Source: Dyadobacter pollutisoli | Lineage (GTDB): Bacteria; Bacteroidota; Bacteroidia; Cytophagales; Spirosomataceae | DNA: 64,000 nucleotides | Direction: 5' to 3' | Assembly: GCF_026625565.1 (NCBI RefSeq) | Contig: NZ_CP112998.1 | Coordinates: 6,174,501 to 6,238,500 of the forward strand | In this document: positions 15,721 through 24,619 of the stretch, one piece after another | Numbering within the stretch: the first letter of the stretch is position 1 | Layout: each line of letters begins with the position of its first letter | Program-made: the position numbers and the translations under genes | Notes under the pieces: model-generated | The model's database searches: none | Told to the model about the DNA's origin: nothing | The model's input: the letters and a program-made list of their open reading frames with translations, nothing else

Positions 15721-16482
15721 TTACCTAGCTTTAATAATATTCGTAAACTCTCTCGATTTTAATGAAGCACCTCCTACAAGGCCTCCGTCGATATCAGGTG
15801 CAGAGAATAATTCAGGTGCGCTGGCAGCTGTAACACTACCTCCGTAAAGGATTGAAATTTCGTCGGCAATTGCGGCACCATATTTCGAGGCAATGTGCTG
15901 ACGCAATGCAGCGTGCATATCCTGAGCCTGCTCAGCAGAGGCCGTAAGACCAGTTCCGATAGCCCAGATGGGTTCGTAAGCTATCACAACAGAAAGCAAT
16001 TGCTCTTCTGTCAAATGGAAAAGACTCTCGGTGATCTGGTTCTTCACAAATCCAATGTAGTCCTCATTTTGTCTTTGTTCCAGAGACTCTCCACAGCAAA
16101 AAATCGGTGATACACCATTTGCAAGCGCAGTATTTACTTTTTCGGCAAGAAGCGCATTGGTTTCATTGAAATACTGACGGCGTTCGCTATGTCCGATCAA
16201 CACATATTCTACACCAATAGACTGCAGCATTTGTGCGGAGATCTCACCAGTGAAGGCACCGGAAACCTTATCAGAGCAATTTTGAGCAGCCAACGAAAAA
16301 TTAGGAGCGTCCTCTATATATTTTTTAATAGTGGTAAGGTAGATCGCGGGAGGGCAAAGGATGATTTTGGCATCGTTCGAAACTTCATCTTTAGCCATAT
16401 TCACCAGCTCTGAGGTAAGCGCAACTGCCTCATCCAGAACCTTGTTCATCTTCCAGTTACCGGCAACAATTTTTTTACGCAT
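15721..16482 (-). CDS. tpiA: triosephosphate isomerase
   Basis: Interconverts dihydroxyacetone phosphate and glyceraldehyde 3-phosphate in glycolysis. The 253-residue protein has the N-terminal Asn-Lys pair in VAGNWKMNK (K of the active site), catalytic His in LIGHSERR, catalytic Glu in VIAYEPIWAIGTG and the phosphate-binding loop LYGGSV. I chose ATG 16482 (MRKKIVAGNWKMN), the standard start, over an in-frame extension to 16512. It is convergent with the OmpA-family gene. Confidence 0.98.
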   Translation of the reverse strand: MRKKIVAGNWKMNKVLDEAVALTSELVNMAKDEVSNDAKIILCPPAIYLTTIKKYIEDAPNFSLAAQNCSDKVSGAFTGEISAQMLQSIGVEYVLIGHSERRQYFNETNALLAEKVNTALANGVSPIFCCGESLEQRQNEDYIGFVKNQITESLFHLTEEQLLSVVIAYEPIWAIGTGLTASAEQAQDMHAALRQHIASKYGAAIADEISILYGGSVTAASAPELFSAPDIDGGLVGGASLKSREFTNIIKAR

Positions 16483-16782
16483 GAGAAAATTTTTATTGTG
16501 AAAAAACGTCATTTAACGCAACAAAATTACCATAATTTCATCATTAACATTATTATATATAAATGATATAAAAAAAGCCAGAAAGTTTGGACATATTAAG
16601 AATTTTTTGTGTTTAATTAAGGTAAAAAGCATTAATTTTACTCAATTAACCGTTTGGGCCGAATTTGATACTTAGTGTACACAAAAGATAATAAAGACAG
16701 AGTTAAGCCATTTATAATCAGAGTGTTTTGTAATTTATAAAGAGAGACTTCTAACAAAGGAATTTAACGAAAGGAGGCCACG
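16483..16782. other. 300-base divergent intergenic region
   Basis: AT-rich region between the divergent tpiA and retropepsin-PDZ genes. On the minus strand TAATTTTG (16529-16522) fits the TAnnTTTG box 40 bases before the tpiA ATG, but no good -33 element precedes it. Before the plus-strand gene I see no convincing promoter. No RNA gene was recognised. Confidence 0.4.
16771..16777 (+). promoter_or_regulatory. strong Shine-Dalgarno site
   Basis: AAGGAGG, five bases before the ATG at 16783, is a full anti-Shine-Dalgarno match. Most genes of this window lack such a site, as usual for Bacteroidota, so this one stands out and fixes the start. Confidence 0.7.
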
Positions 16783-18051
16783 ATGAAAACGTCTAAGTGG
16801 TTAATTTTAGCAATCATACTTTTTACCAGCAGCATATCATTTGCAAAAACAGAAGATGTACCCCCGGTTTCAGAAGAAAAGTATGGCTATTTTTTAGATA
16901 AAAATCATAAAACTGCACGCATTCCATTTGAATTGCATTCAAATCTGATCCTTTTGTATGCAAAGATCAACGATACCGACTCGCTCCGGTTTATACTGGA
17001 TACCGGCGTCAGTTCGATCATTATTACCGATCCTTACATTCTTAAACCGGACAAGCTTCGGTTAACCCGCAAGGTTAATCTTACCGGAGCAGGAGAAGGG
17101 AAATCCATATCTGCACATGTGGCCATCGACAATCGCTTTTCGATGGGTAGGCTGCGTGCCAACCACCAGAATATCGTGGTGCTCGAACAGGATTTCTTGC
17201 GGCTCTCAGAGTATGTCGGCGTGCCGGTCCACGGCATTTTTGGCTATGAGATTTTTAACAACTTCGTAGTAACCATCGATTTTTCCAGAAAAGAACTGGT
17301 GCTGATGCAGCCCAGCCGATATAAATATAAAACCAGCAAAGGCGATAAGCACCCCCTCATCATTGAAGACACCAAACCGTTTACAGACGCGGTAACGCTG
17401 TTTGCAGACGGTCGTGAGCATCCGATCCGGGTATTGATCGACACCGGTGCCGGCCATGCGTTGCTTTTAAACAACACACCGAAAGAGTCATTCCGGTTGC
17501 CGCAAAAAGTGATCAGGGCTCAGTTGGGCCGCGGTTTGAATGGCGTAATCAATGGAAATCTCGGCCGGATCGACAGGTTGCGGTTGGGTAGGTTTGAAAT
17601 GGACAATATCGTGGCATCCTTTCCCGACAGCATTGCATTTGGCTCCAAACTACGGGCCGGGACCTCGCGGCAGGGTAACATAGGCTGTGAGCTGTTGCGG
17701 AGATTTAAGGTGACGATGAATTATCAGGAAAGTTATATGGTGCTGAAACCGATCAAAAGCCGTCTCCGTGAGAAATTTGAGCACGATATGAGCGGCATGG
17801 AGATCCGTGCGGAAGGTGCCGACCTGCATAACTATATTGTGAACCACATTCAGGACGATTCTCCGGCTTCCCATGCAGGGTTGATGGAAGGAGACCAGTT
17901 ACTTTTTATAGACGATCATGCTGCTTCCGAACTGAATGTGAGCGACATTTACAAGCTCATGCAGCGGGGAGACGGCAAAAACATCGACTTGCTGGTGAAA
18001 CGTAAAGGAGATATTTTCTTTACACAGATTACCCTGCGAAGAATGATTTAA
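16783..18051 (+). CDS. secreted twin-retropepsin and PDZ protein (aspartyl protease family)
   Basis: After a signal peptide (residues 1-21, ends SISFA) come two retropepsin-like halves, each with its own catalytic D-T-G: ILDTGVSS (about 70) and LIDTGAGH (about 222), so one chain could supply both halves of an active site that retroviral proteases form by dimerisation. A C-terminal PDZ domain (about 335-422; DSPASHAGLMEGDQLLFID) probably binds peptide ends. The family is common in Bacteroidota and mostly uncharacterised; action in the periplasm is inferred from the signal peptide. mnmD lies 33 bases downstream. Confidence 0.88.
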   Translation: MKTSKWLILAIILFTSSISFAKTEDVPPVSEEKYGYFLDKNHKTARIPFELHSNLILLYAKINDTDSLRFILDTGVSSIIITDPYILKPDKLRLTRKVNLTGAGEGKSISAHVAIDNRFSMGRLRANHQNIVVLEQDFLRLSEYVGVPVHGIFGYEIFNNFVVTIDFSRKELVLMQPSRYKYKTSKGDKHPLIIEDTKPFTDAVTLFADGREHPIRVLIDTGAGHALLLNNTPKESFRLPQKVIRAQLGRGLNGVINGNLGRIDRLRLGRFEMDNIVASFPDSIAFGSKLRAGTSRQGNIGCELLRRFKVTMNYQESYMVLKPIKSRLREKFEHDMSGMEIRAEGADLHNYIVNHIQDDSPASHAGLMEGDQLLFIDDHAASELNVSDIYKLMQRGDGKNIDLLVKRKGDIFFTQITLRRMI

Positions 18052-18059
18052 TTACTTTT

Positions 18060-18082
18060 AAGCCGAACTAAACATCCGGCTT
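18060..18082 (+). other. small hairpin just before the mnmD start
   Basis: TAAGCCG and CGGCTTA form a 7-base-pair stem (18059/18060-18066 with 18076-18082) in the 33-base gap between the retropepsin-PDZ stop and the TTG start of mnmD. It may be a weak terminator or may hinder translation start; no T tract follows. Confidence 0.35.
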
Positions 18083-18084
18083 AT

Positions 18085-18741
18085 TTGGATCGCTTTATTG
18101 TAACAGAAGACGGCTCGCACTCACTTTACAGTCCGCAGTATCACCAGCAGTACCATTCCCTGCAGGGTGCTTTGAGCGAAGCAGTGCATATTTACATCAA
18201 TCTGGGCTTGCGGCCGATTTTAGAAAATGCCACAGCTCCGGTACATGTTTTTGAAATGGGCTTTGGGACGGGTTTGAATGCTTTTCTAGCCTGGAAACTG
18301 GCTGACGAGCTCCGCAAGCAAATTTATTACACTTCCATAGAGGCTTTTCCCGTTACTTCGGGGGAAGCCTCTTTGTTGAATTATGAAGCATTGACCGGCC
18401 AGTCGGGTTTTATGAAACTTCATGAAAGTTCATGGTCTGGCATGAATCCAATTTCCGACTATTTTTCCCTTCGAAAAGAATGTGTGACGTTGGAAGAATT
18501 CAGTTCCACAGAGATTTTCGATGTTATTTTTTACGATGCTTTCGACCCACGCTCGCAGCCGGAGCTCTGGAAAGAGGAAATATTCTCAAAAATAGCGGCC
18601 CAAACGAGGCAACATGGCGTACTAGTAACATATTCTTCCAAAGGAATTGTCAAACGTGCACTTCGCTCCGCTGGGTTCACCGTAGAGCGGCACAAAGGGC
18701 CAGGCCGGAAAACACATGTGTTGAAAGCCATCAGAAACTAG
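18085..18741 (+). CDS. mnmD: tRNA 5-methylaminomethyl-2-thiouridine methyltransferase MnmD
   Basis: Methylates the wobble uridine of certain tRNAs (last step of mnm5s2U34). In many bacteria this is one half of the fused MnmC; here, as in other Bacteroidota, it stands alone without the FAD-dependent half. The 218-residue protein has the early T-x-D-GSHSLYSP signature, the SAM-binding motif FEMGFGTGLNAF (about 54-65) and the catalytic YDAFDPRSQPELW (about 152-164). No ATG exists upstream before the in-frame stop that coincides with the previous gene's end, so TTG 18085 is the best start. Confidence 0.9.
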   Translation: MDRFIVTEDGSHSLYSPQYHQQYHSLQGALSEAVHIYINLGLRPILENATAPVHVFEMGFGTGLNAFLAWKLADELRKQIYYTSIEAFPVTSGEASLLNYEALTGQSGFMKLHESSWSGMNPISDYFSLRKECVTLEEFSSTEIFDVIFYDAFDPRSQPELWKEEIFSKIAAQTRQHGVLVTYSSKGIVKRALRSAGFTVERHKGPGRKTHVLKAIRN

Positions 18742-18780
18742 TAGGAAACGCAAAATTGAATGTTCGAACAATATTAAGAT

Positions 18781-19365
18781 ATGAATTACCAAAGCATTAT
18801 CAGTCAGGAATTAAAAGAAGCACAGGCAGTACTCGACAACTTCCTGAGCGATCCTGTTCAAATTGAAAAAATAGAAAAAGCAGCCGGAATGATGGCTGAG
18901 GCGATCATTCACAATGGAAAAATCATTTCCTGTGGCAATGGAGGTTCCCATTGCGACGCCATGCATTTCGCGGAAGAACTTACCGGCAGATACCGTGATA
19001 ACCGCCGCGCATTACCTGCAATCGCCATCTCTGACGTGAGCCATTTGAGCTGTGTTAGTAATGATTTTGGGTATGAATTTGTGTTTTCAAGATACATTGA
19101 AGGATTGGGCCAGCCGGGCGACGTATTGCTGGGACTTAGTACCAGCGGAAACTCTACCAATATTATCCGCGCGGCGGAAGCGGCGAAGGCCAAAGGCATG
19201 AAAGTCATTATTATGTCGGGGAAAGACGGTGGCAAGCTCGCAGGTGTTGCCGACATTGAAATCCGTGTCCCGCACTTCGGATATGCGGACCGGATTCAGG
19301 AAATTCACATCAAAGTGATCCATATTTTCATGTTACTTATTGAAAAAATGGTGTTGACGGATTAA
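18781..19365 (+). CDS. gmhA: sedoheptulose 7-phosphate isomerase GmhA
   Basis: First step in ADP-heptose synthesis for the LPS core. The 194-residue SIS-domain protein contains SCGNGGSHCDAMHFAEELTG, AIAISDVSHLSC, LLGLSTSGNS and the end VPHFGYADRIQEIHIKVIHI. These blocks agree almost word for word with the E. coli GmhA sequence as I remember it, including the metal-binding His/Glu residues. No other heptose genes are nearby. It is 39 bases after mnmD and just before a Nudix gene. Confidence 0.95.
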   Translation: MNYQSIISQELKEAQAVLDNFLSDPVQIEKIEKAAGMMAEAIIHNGKIISCGNGGSHCDAMHFAEELTGRYRDNRRALPAIAISDVSHLSCVSNDFGYEFVFSRYIEGLGQPGDVLLGLSTSGNSTNIIRAAEAAKAKGMKVIIMSGKDGGKLAGVADIEIRVPHFGYADRIQEIHIKVIHIFMLLIEKMVLTD

Positions 19366-19406
19366 ATTCAGCAAATCGACACACGTCATCTTTAATCCGC
19401 TGCCTC

Positions 19407-19844
19407 ATGAATGTACGCCCTTCTGCCTTGATACTCCTGGACGGTTCCATCTTAACCCTCCGCTACTGCTACGGCGACACTGAGGTTTTTGCTTTGCCCG
19501 GAGGAAACCCTGATCCCGGCGAATGTCTTTCCGAAGCACTTGCCCGGGAGCTTTACGAAGAGTTGGGCGTTGCGGCAGAGGTAAATACAATGGTTTTTTG
19601 TGGAGAAGTAATATGGCCGGAAGTCAAAAAGGAAACACTTCACATGGTATTTCAGACTGAAATTTCAGGTATTCCGGAGCTAAATCCGGTACATACCACA
19701 GCCCTGGAAATTGTCTGGCTGCCAATTGCTTCGCTGGCAACAAAACTATTGTATCCTAATGCAGGAAAACAAATTATCGGTTTTTACGAAAAATCGTTAC
19801 TCACAGGTCACATAGGCGTTATTGACCAGCCTTACGTGCGATAA
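19407..19844 (+). CDS. Nudix hydrolase
   Basis: A 145-residue Nudix fold protein. The full Nudix box G-x5-E-x7-REL-x-EELGV lies at residues 33-55, with all catalytic glutamates present. It hydrolyses some nucleoside diphosphate-linked compound; substrate is not readable. A role near GmhA (ADP-sugar metabolism) is possible only by position, since the gap from gmhA is 41 bases on the same strand. Confidence 0.92.
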   Translation: MNVRPSALILLDGSILTLRYCYGDTEVFALPGGNPDPGECLSEALARELYEELGVAAEVNTMVFCGEVIWPEVKKETLHMVFQTEISGIPELNPVHTTALEIVWLPIASLATKLLYPNAGKQIIGFYEKSLLTGHIGVIDQPYVR

Positions 19845-19904
19845 TGTGCCTTTTTGGCCGAACAGATATTTCCTCCTTCATTTCTATAAAACAGAAAGGT
19901 ACCG

Positions 19905-19912
19905 TACCTTTG
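19905..19912 (+). promoter_or_regulatory. -7 box for the SNF2 helicase gene
   Basis: TACCTTTG followed by CG is a perfect TAnnTTTG box 25 bases before the ATG at 19937. The matching -33 element is weak (TTTC at 19881-19884, 20 bases upstream). Confidence 0.5.
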
Positions 19913-19936
19913 CGTTTTTAACAGGCAGCAGGGTAA

Positions 19937-22900
19937 ATGGAAAACGAAAAGAAGGAGAAATTATCCAACTTCTTGCTACGGCGTACGGAGAAGGATGTAT
20001 TGTCAAGAGGGCGTTCCATTTATAGCAGTGGTGGCTTAAAAGTTTCCAAACTTGATTATAATGGTCCGGGTAATGCTGAGTTCAAAGTCAAGAGCGACTA
20101 CTCCATTCAGTACTACCAGATTTACATCAGGGATTTCCTGACTCCCCAGATCACGACGGAGTGCTCATGCCCCGACAAAAATGGCCTCTGCAAACATCGC
20201 GTTGCGGCTATTTTGTACATTCTGGACAAGATGCCTACTATCAAGCAGGTTGTTCACGAAATGGAGGATACGGTCATTGATCTTCCCGAAATCAAAGAAA
20301 TTCAACTTAGAAATCTGGTACTGGACGAAACCTGGAAAAACAGGGAATCGCTCGGGCAGGTTGATATTATTTCCGCCAAGGAAGGTGAAGCCGAATGTGT
20401 GGTTCATGAAAACAACCAGGATTATTCGGTAACATTCCAGCGGATCAAGAACACTAAACAGGTTCACACAACCTGTAATTGCGGTAAAAAGCTTTGGGTG
20501 CCACTCTGTGAACACAAGCTGGCGGCGTTGCTTAAACTCCGCGAAGAACTAGGAGAGAAGGCATTTGAGGTAATGCGCGACCTGACGGTTGAGAAAAATA
20601 ACCTCCTTGCAGAATACGGATACTCTCTGGAAGACACATTCAAGGATAAATTTGACTTCCGCCTCGATGAGGATGGTGGCCTTTTGCTGATTAAAATGGA
20701 CCCCTCTTTGCAAAAAGTAGGGGAGTACCAGGATTGGCAAACGCTCCGGCAGCGGATATTGCCGGCACAAAATGTCACATTTAACATTTCTTCGGCCGAA
20801 AATGGCCAGGAGGAAGAGGACAGAATATCCATTTTTGTTTTTTGGCCAAAAGGAAAAAATCACTTGCTGGACATTGGTTTCGGTGTTTTTTCGGTCAAAT
20901 ACAGTTCTAAATCTGAAAAGGTTACCAATATCCGCAACATCGCAGGAGGTTCGAGCCACTATTATTCTGCCGATGAAATCCCCGTGCTTACTGAGGCGGA
21001 TGCCCGGCTTGTGCGCGTGGCGAAGCATTGGGAGGAAGGGTTACAAAAGTTTATCAGAAAGCAGGGTTGGGCTTACAATGCCTACCTGCACTTTGACGAC
21101 GTGAGCCCTGAACAGCGCTACGAAGCAAGAAATTACGTCGGAAAACAGATCAACAGGATCTTCAATGACCTGGACGCCGACCGGTTATTTCTTTCGGACG
21201 GTGACTACATTACCAGCAACAACCAGCTTACCCAGCTGGAACTACACCGGGAGCCGGTCAAATTGTTTTTTGTTTTAACAGAAGACAAAGAGTTTATCAC
21301 GCTCAATCCATATGTTGAATTGCAGCCCGGTACTCCTCTGGAATTGCAAAAGGTGGTTTCGCTCGACAGTTTTTGGCTTGGCATACACAATGAAAAGACG
21401 CTTTTCCGCTGGGCGGGCATCAGCGAAGCTGAAATGGTCGCATACCTCGGGCAGAATGGATATAAAATAAGGGTTAAGAAGGATTTCTCGGAAGGCTTTA
21501 TGAGTGAATGGATAATTCCGGTTACCGAACAGTTTGATGTGATTTTTCAAACGCGTCACGAAGTTCAGAGCCGGGCATTGCCATTCCGCAAGCCAAAAAT
21601 TTACCTCAAAGAAGACGATGCCAATTTGCTGATCGTGCCGTCATTTGTGTACGAAGGAGAAGGCGAGTTGGGGGAAACAGAGTTCCTGCATGATCAGCGG
21701 CGTACGAGAACGAGCTTTGAAAATAACCAGATCACCATGCTCGAAAGAGACCAGCAGGCCGAAAACTCGGTTTGGGAATGGTTAAAATCGTTGCATCCAG
21801 GTTTTGCGCATCAGGCAGGTCAGCCGTTTTTCTATGTTCCTTTTGACAATGTGATGAAGGAGGGCTGGCTTTTCAATTTCGTGGAAGCAGTTGGAAAGAA
21901 GCAATATGACTTATTGGGCTTCAAGGATCTGAAAAAAATGCGTTTCAACCCGAACAGAGGTACTGTGAAGGTGAATGCATCCTCCGGCATCGACTGGTTC
22001 GACATGCAGGTGGAGATCATGTTTGGCGATCAGAAAGTTTCGCTTGCTGATGCCAAAAAAGCATTGTTGAAAAAGCAGAACTACATTCAGCTTCAGGACG
22101 GCTCTCTGGGCGTGCTTCCTGACGAATGGATCAGTAAACTCGAACCGCTTTTGCAATTTGGAAGAGTGGATGGCGAAAATATCCATTTGTCCAAAATTCA
22201 CTTTTCGCTGATCGATGAGCTGGTGTCCGAGCTCGATAATGAGGAAGTGTTCCGTGAGTTGTGGGAGAAAAAGCAAAAACTGCTCAATTTCAAAGAGATT
22301 CCGAATGTGCCTCTGCCCGGAAATGTGAACGCGACATTGAGACAATACCAGGAAGAAGGATATAAATGGATCAATTTCCTTGATGAATTCGGTTGGGGAG
22401 GCTGTTTGGCTGATGATATGGGCTTAGGAAAAACCCTGCAGATGCTGACATTCCTGCAACAGCAAAAGAATATCAATCCCGAACATACGAACCTCGTCGT
22501 AGTTCCTACGACATTGATTTTCAACTGGCAGGCTGAGGCGACCAAGTTTACGCCGGACCTGAAACTGTACGTTCACCGTGGTATGACGCGACGTAAAGAC
22601 ATCAGTTTTTTCAGGGAATACGACATCATTCTGACGACTTACGGCACGATGCGTAGCGACGTGGAATTGTTGAGGCAGTTTGATTTCCATTATATCGTAC
22701 TGGACGAAGCGCAGGCCATTAAAAACCCTGACTCGCTTACTTCCAAGGCATCGCGCTTACTGCGGGCGAAAAACCGGCTGACAATGACGGGTACCCCGGT
22801 CGAAAACAACACATTCGACCTTTACTCTCAGTTTGAATTTCTGAACCCGGGGATGCTGGGTCACGCCGACTTCTTCCGGACAGAGTACGCTACACCAATT

Positions 22901-23719
22901 GACAGATATCAGGATAAAGAAAAAGCGGCTGAATTGCGGAAACTCGTGTATCCTTTCATGCTCAAAAGGACCAAAGAGGAAGTAGCGACCGACCTGCCTG
23001 ACAAAACGGAAACCATATTGTTCTGTGAAATGGGTAACAAGCAGCGGAAAGTATATGACACATTCCGTGAGAGATACCGTCAGGAAATCGCTGAAAAGCT
23101 TGCTACCGAAGGATTGAACAAAAGCAGTTTCCTAATTCTGGAAGCATTGCTGAAGCTGCGGCAGATTTGTGATTCCCCATCGATTTTGTCAGGAGACGAA
23201 GATTTTGGTAACGAATCGGCCAAGTTGGAAGAGCTCACCAGGGAAATAGAAGAGAATGCTTCTAATCATAAAATTTTGATTTTCAGCCAATTTTTAGGAA
23301 TGCTCGATTTGATTCGCAAGCATCTTGAAAAGGTAAATATTCCGTACGAATACCTTGACGGGCAAACCGTGGACCGGGCTGGGAGAGTGAACCGTTTCCA
23401 GAGCGATCAGACTTGCAGAGTGTTCCTGATGAGCCTGAAAGCTGGGGGCGTAGGGCTTAACCTAACCGAGGCTGACTATGTATACCTGGTTGATCCATGG
23501 TGGAATCCGGCTGTGGAACGTCAGGCTATTGACCGCACGCACCGCATTGGTCAAACGCGCAAGGTATTTGCTTATAAAATGATTTGTAAGGATACGATTG
23601 AGGAAAAAATTCTGTTGCTTCAGCAGCGAAAGCAGGATTTGGCGGAAGATCTGGTTGGAGGAGAATCGGGCTTTATCAAAAAGCTCAGCCAGGACGATAT
23701 TATGGGATTGTTCAGTTAG
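19937..23719 (+). CDS. SNF2-family helicase with SWIM zinc fingers
   Basis: A 1260-residue DNA translocase. The N-terminus has a SWIM finger C76-x-C78...C85-x-H87 (CSCPDKNGLCKH) and a second, similar one near 180-192 (CNCGKKLWVPLCEH). After a long middle region (about 200-790) comes the SNF2 ATPase: DDMGLGKT (about 826-833), VLDEAQAIKNP (about 920), LTMTGTPVEN, and the C-terminal helicase half with LIFSQF, GGVGLNL and DRTHRIGQ. Such proteins remodel protein-DNA complexes; a role in transcription recycling or repair is likely but unproven. It has its own promoter. Confidence 0.95.
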   Translation: MENEKKEKLSNFLLRRTEKDVLSRGRSIYSSGGLKVSKLDYNGPGNAEFKVKSDYSIQYYQIYIRDFLTPQITTECSCPDKNGLCKHRVAAILYILDKMPTIKQVVHEMEDTVIDLPEIKEIQLRNLVLDETWKNRESLGQVDIISAKEGEAECVVHENNQDYSVTFQRIKNTKQVHTTCNCGKKLWVPLCEHKLAALLKLREELGEKAFEVMRDLTVEKNNLLAEYGYSLEDTFKDKFDFRLDEDGGLLLIKMDPSLQKVGEYQDWQTLRQRILPAQNVTFNISSAENGQEEEDRISIFVFWPKGKNHLLDIGFGVFSVKYSSKSEKVTNIRNIAGGSSHYYSADEIPVLTEADARLVRVAKHWEEGLQKFIRKQGWAYNAYLHFDDVSPEQRYEARNYVGKQINRIFNDLDADRLFLSDGDYITSNNQLTQLELHREPVKLFFVLTEDKEFITLNPYVELQPGTPLELQKVVSLDSFWLGIHNEKTLFRWAGISEAEMVAYLGQNGYKIRVKKDFSEGFMSEWIIPVTEQFDVIFQTRHEVQSRALPFRKPKIYLKEDDANLLIVPSFVYEGEGELGETEFLHDQRRTRTSFENNQITMLERDQQAENSVWEWLKSLHPGFAHQAGQPFFYVPFDNVMKEGWLFNFVEAVGKKQYDLLGFKDLKKMRFNPNRGTVKVNASSGIDWFDMQVEIMFGDQKVSLADAKKALLKKQNYIQLQDGSLGVLPDEWISKLEPLLQFGRVDGENIHLSKIHFSLIDELVSELDNEEVFRELWEKKQKLLNFKEIPNVPLPGNVNATLRQYQEEGYKWINFLDEFGWGGCLADDMGLGKTLQMLTFLQQQKNINPEHTNLVVVPTTLIFNWQAEATKFTPDLKLYVHRGMTRRKDISFFREYDIILTTYGTMRSDVELLRQFDFHYIVLDEAQAIKNPDSLTSKASRLLRAKNRLTMTGTPVENNTFDLYSQFEFLNPGMLGHADFFRTEYATPIDRYQDKEKAAELRKLVYPFMLKRTKEEVATDLPDKTETILFCEMGNKQRKVYDTFRERYRQEIAEKLATEGLNKSSFLILEALLKLRQICDSPSILSGDEDFGNESAKLEELTREIEENASNHKILIFSQFLGMLDLIRKHLEKVNIPYEYLDGQTVDRAGRVNRFQSDQTCRVFLMSLKAGGVGLNLTEADYVYLVDPWWNPAVERQAIDRTHRIGQTRKVFAYKMICKDTIEEKILLLQQRKQDLAEDLVGGESGFIKKLSQDDIMGLFS

Positions 23720-23732
23720 TCAAAGCGTTCTT

Positions 23733-24047
23733 TCAGTTGAACCCAAGGATCTTGCCCCCCGAAGAGATATTGAGCAGGTTTTGATTCAGCAACCTGGCAG
23801 ATGTAGTTTTTGATGTACTGTCGGCCGAGGCGAATTCGAACAACTGTGTATTTTGAAGCGCGTTGGCTTCGCGTCCGCTCACTTTGATATTTTTATCAGC
23901 GAACGTGCTGTTACTCAAATTTTCTGACGGGAAATTGTGCATTTTTTCCACACCCCCGCTTCTGATCGTTTTGTACCGTGCTTCTTTTTGTAATACGCAA
24001 AGAATTAGTAAAAAGGAGGCTATGAGTAAAGTACGATAATTTTTCAT
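23733..24047 (-). CDS. small exported protein of unknown function
   Basis: I do not recognise this protein of about 104 residues. It begins MKNYRTLLIASFLLILCVLQKEARY, an N-terminal hydrophobic segment that could be a signal peptide or anchor. The rest is polar, Asn/Ser-rich, with no cysteine after the first segment. ATG 24047 was chosen because it puts the Lys-containing n-region at the start; ATG 24062 is possible. Its stop lies 13 bases from the SNF2 gene stop (convergent). Confidence 0.55.
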   Translation of the reverse strand: MKNYRTLLIASFLLILCVLQKEARYKTIRSGGVEKMHNFPSENLSNSTFADKNIKVSGREANALQNTQLFEFASADSTSKTTSARLLNQNLLNISSGGKILGFN

Positions 24048-24147
24048 AATTAAAATGGCCATGTGTTAGGGTCCCAATCAGACAACTACAACACAAAGAG
24101 CAAATTTCAGGCCAGAAGGTTGGAAACACCGAAAAAAATAATTTAGC

Positions 24148-24183
24148 AAAAAAGGCTCATACAGAGAAGTGTGAGCCTTTTTT
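24148..24183. terminator. terminator after the RidA gene
   Basis: Stem of 15 pairs including one G-U (24148-24162 with 24169-24183, core AAAGGCTCA/TGAGCCTTT), 6-base loop AGAGAA, with A and T tracts on the two sides. It follows the RidA-family stop (24199) on the minus strand. Confidence 0.85.
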
Positions 24184-24198
24184 AACTATTTCACTAGA

Positions 24199-24582
24199 TT
24201 ACTGTACAATAGCAGTAAACTCTATTTCAACCAGATAGTCAGGAGAAACCAGTTTGCTGATTTCGTAAATGCCCGTAGTAGGCTTAATATCACCGAAATA
24301 TGCGCCATGTGCGCGGGCGATTTCATCAAAACAATTGATATCCGTAGTGAAGATGCGAGTGCGGACCACGTCACCGAGGCTCGCGCCGGCATCTTCCAAT
24401 ACCTTTGAAATTCTTTCGATAATGTTGTTGGTTTGGGCAAAAGCGTCGTCAGCTTTTACTTTTTCTCCGTCTACAATGGCTACTGTTCCGGCAACTTCCA
24501 CGATGTTTCCAATGCGTACGGCACGGCAGTACCCCATTTTGTCCTCCCAGGGCGACCCGGAAAGTATATTTTGTCTTGGCAT
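24199..24582 (-). CDS. RidA (YjgF/YER057c) family protein
   Basis: RidA-type enzymes hydrolyse reactive enamine/imine intermediates released by PLP enzymes. The 127-residue protein has the conserved Arg in DVVRTRIFTTDI and the Glu in the C-terminal VEIEFTA, but SPWEDKMGYCRAVRIGN replaces the usual start of RidA proper, so it belongs to another subgroup of the superfamily, whose activities vary. It is transcribed alone and ends at the 24148-24183 terminator. Confidence 0.9.
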   Translation of the reverse strand: MPRQNILSGSPWEDKMGYCRAVRIGNIVEVAGTVAIVDGEKVKADDAFAQTNNIIERISKVLEDAGASLGDVVRTRIFTTDINCFDEIARAHGAYFGDIKPTTGIYEISKLVSPDYLVEIEFTAIVQ

Positions 24583-24619
24583 ATGATTGGGTTGATTTTT
24601 GAAAATACTCTTGAAATAT

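Noticed and set aside
15596..15847. Plus-strand 83-codon frame after the OmpA-family gene
   Set aside because: It reads through the repeat element and the antisense of tpiA; composition is that of a shadow frame.
18781..19844. gmhA plus Nudix considered as part of an LPS heptose cluster
   Set aside because: No other heptose or LPS core gene is nearby; the two are neighbours only.
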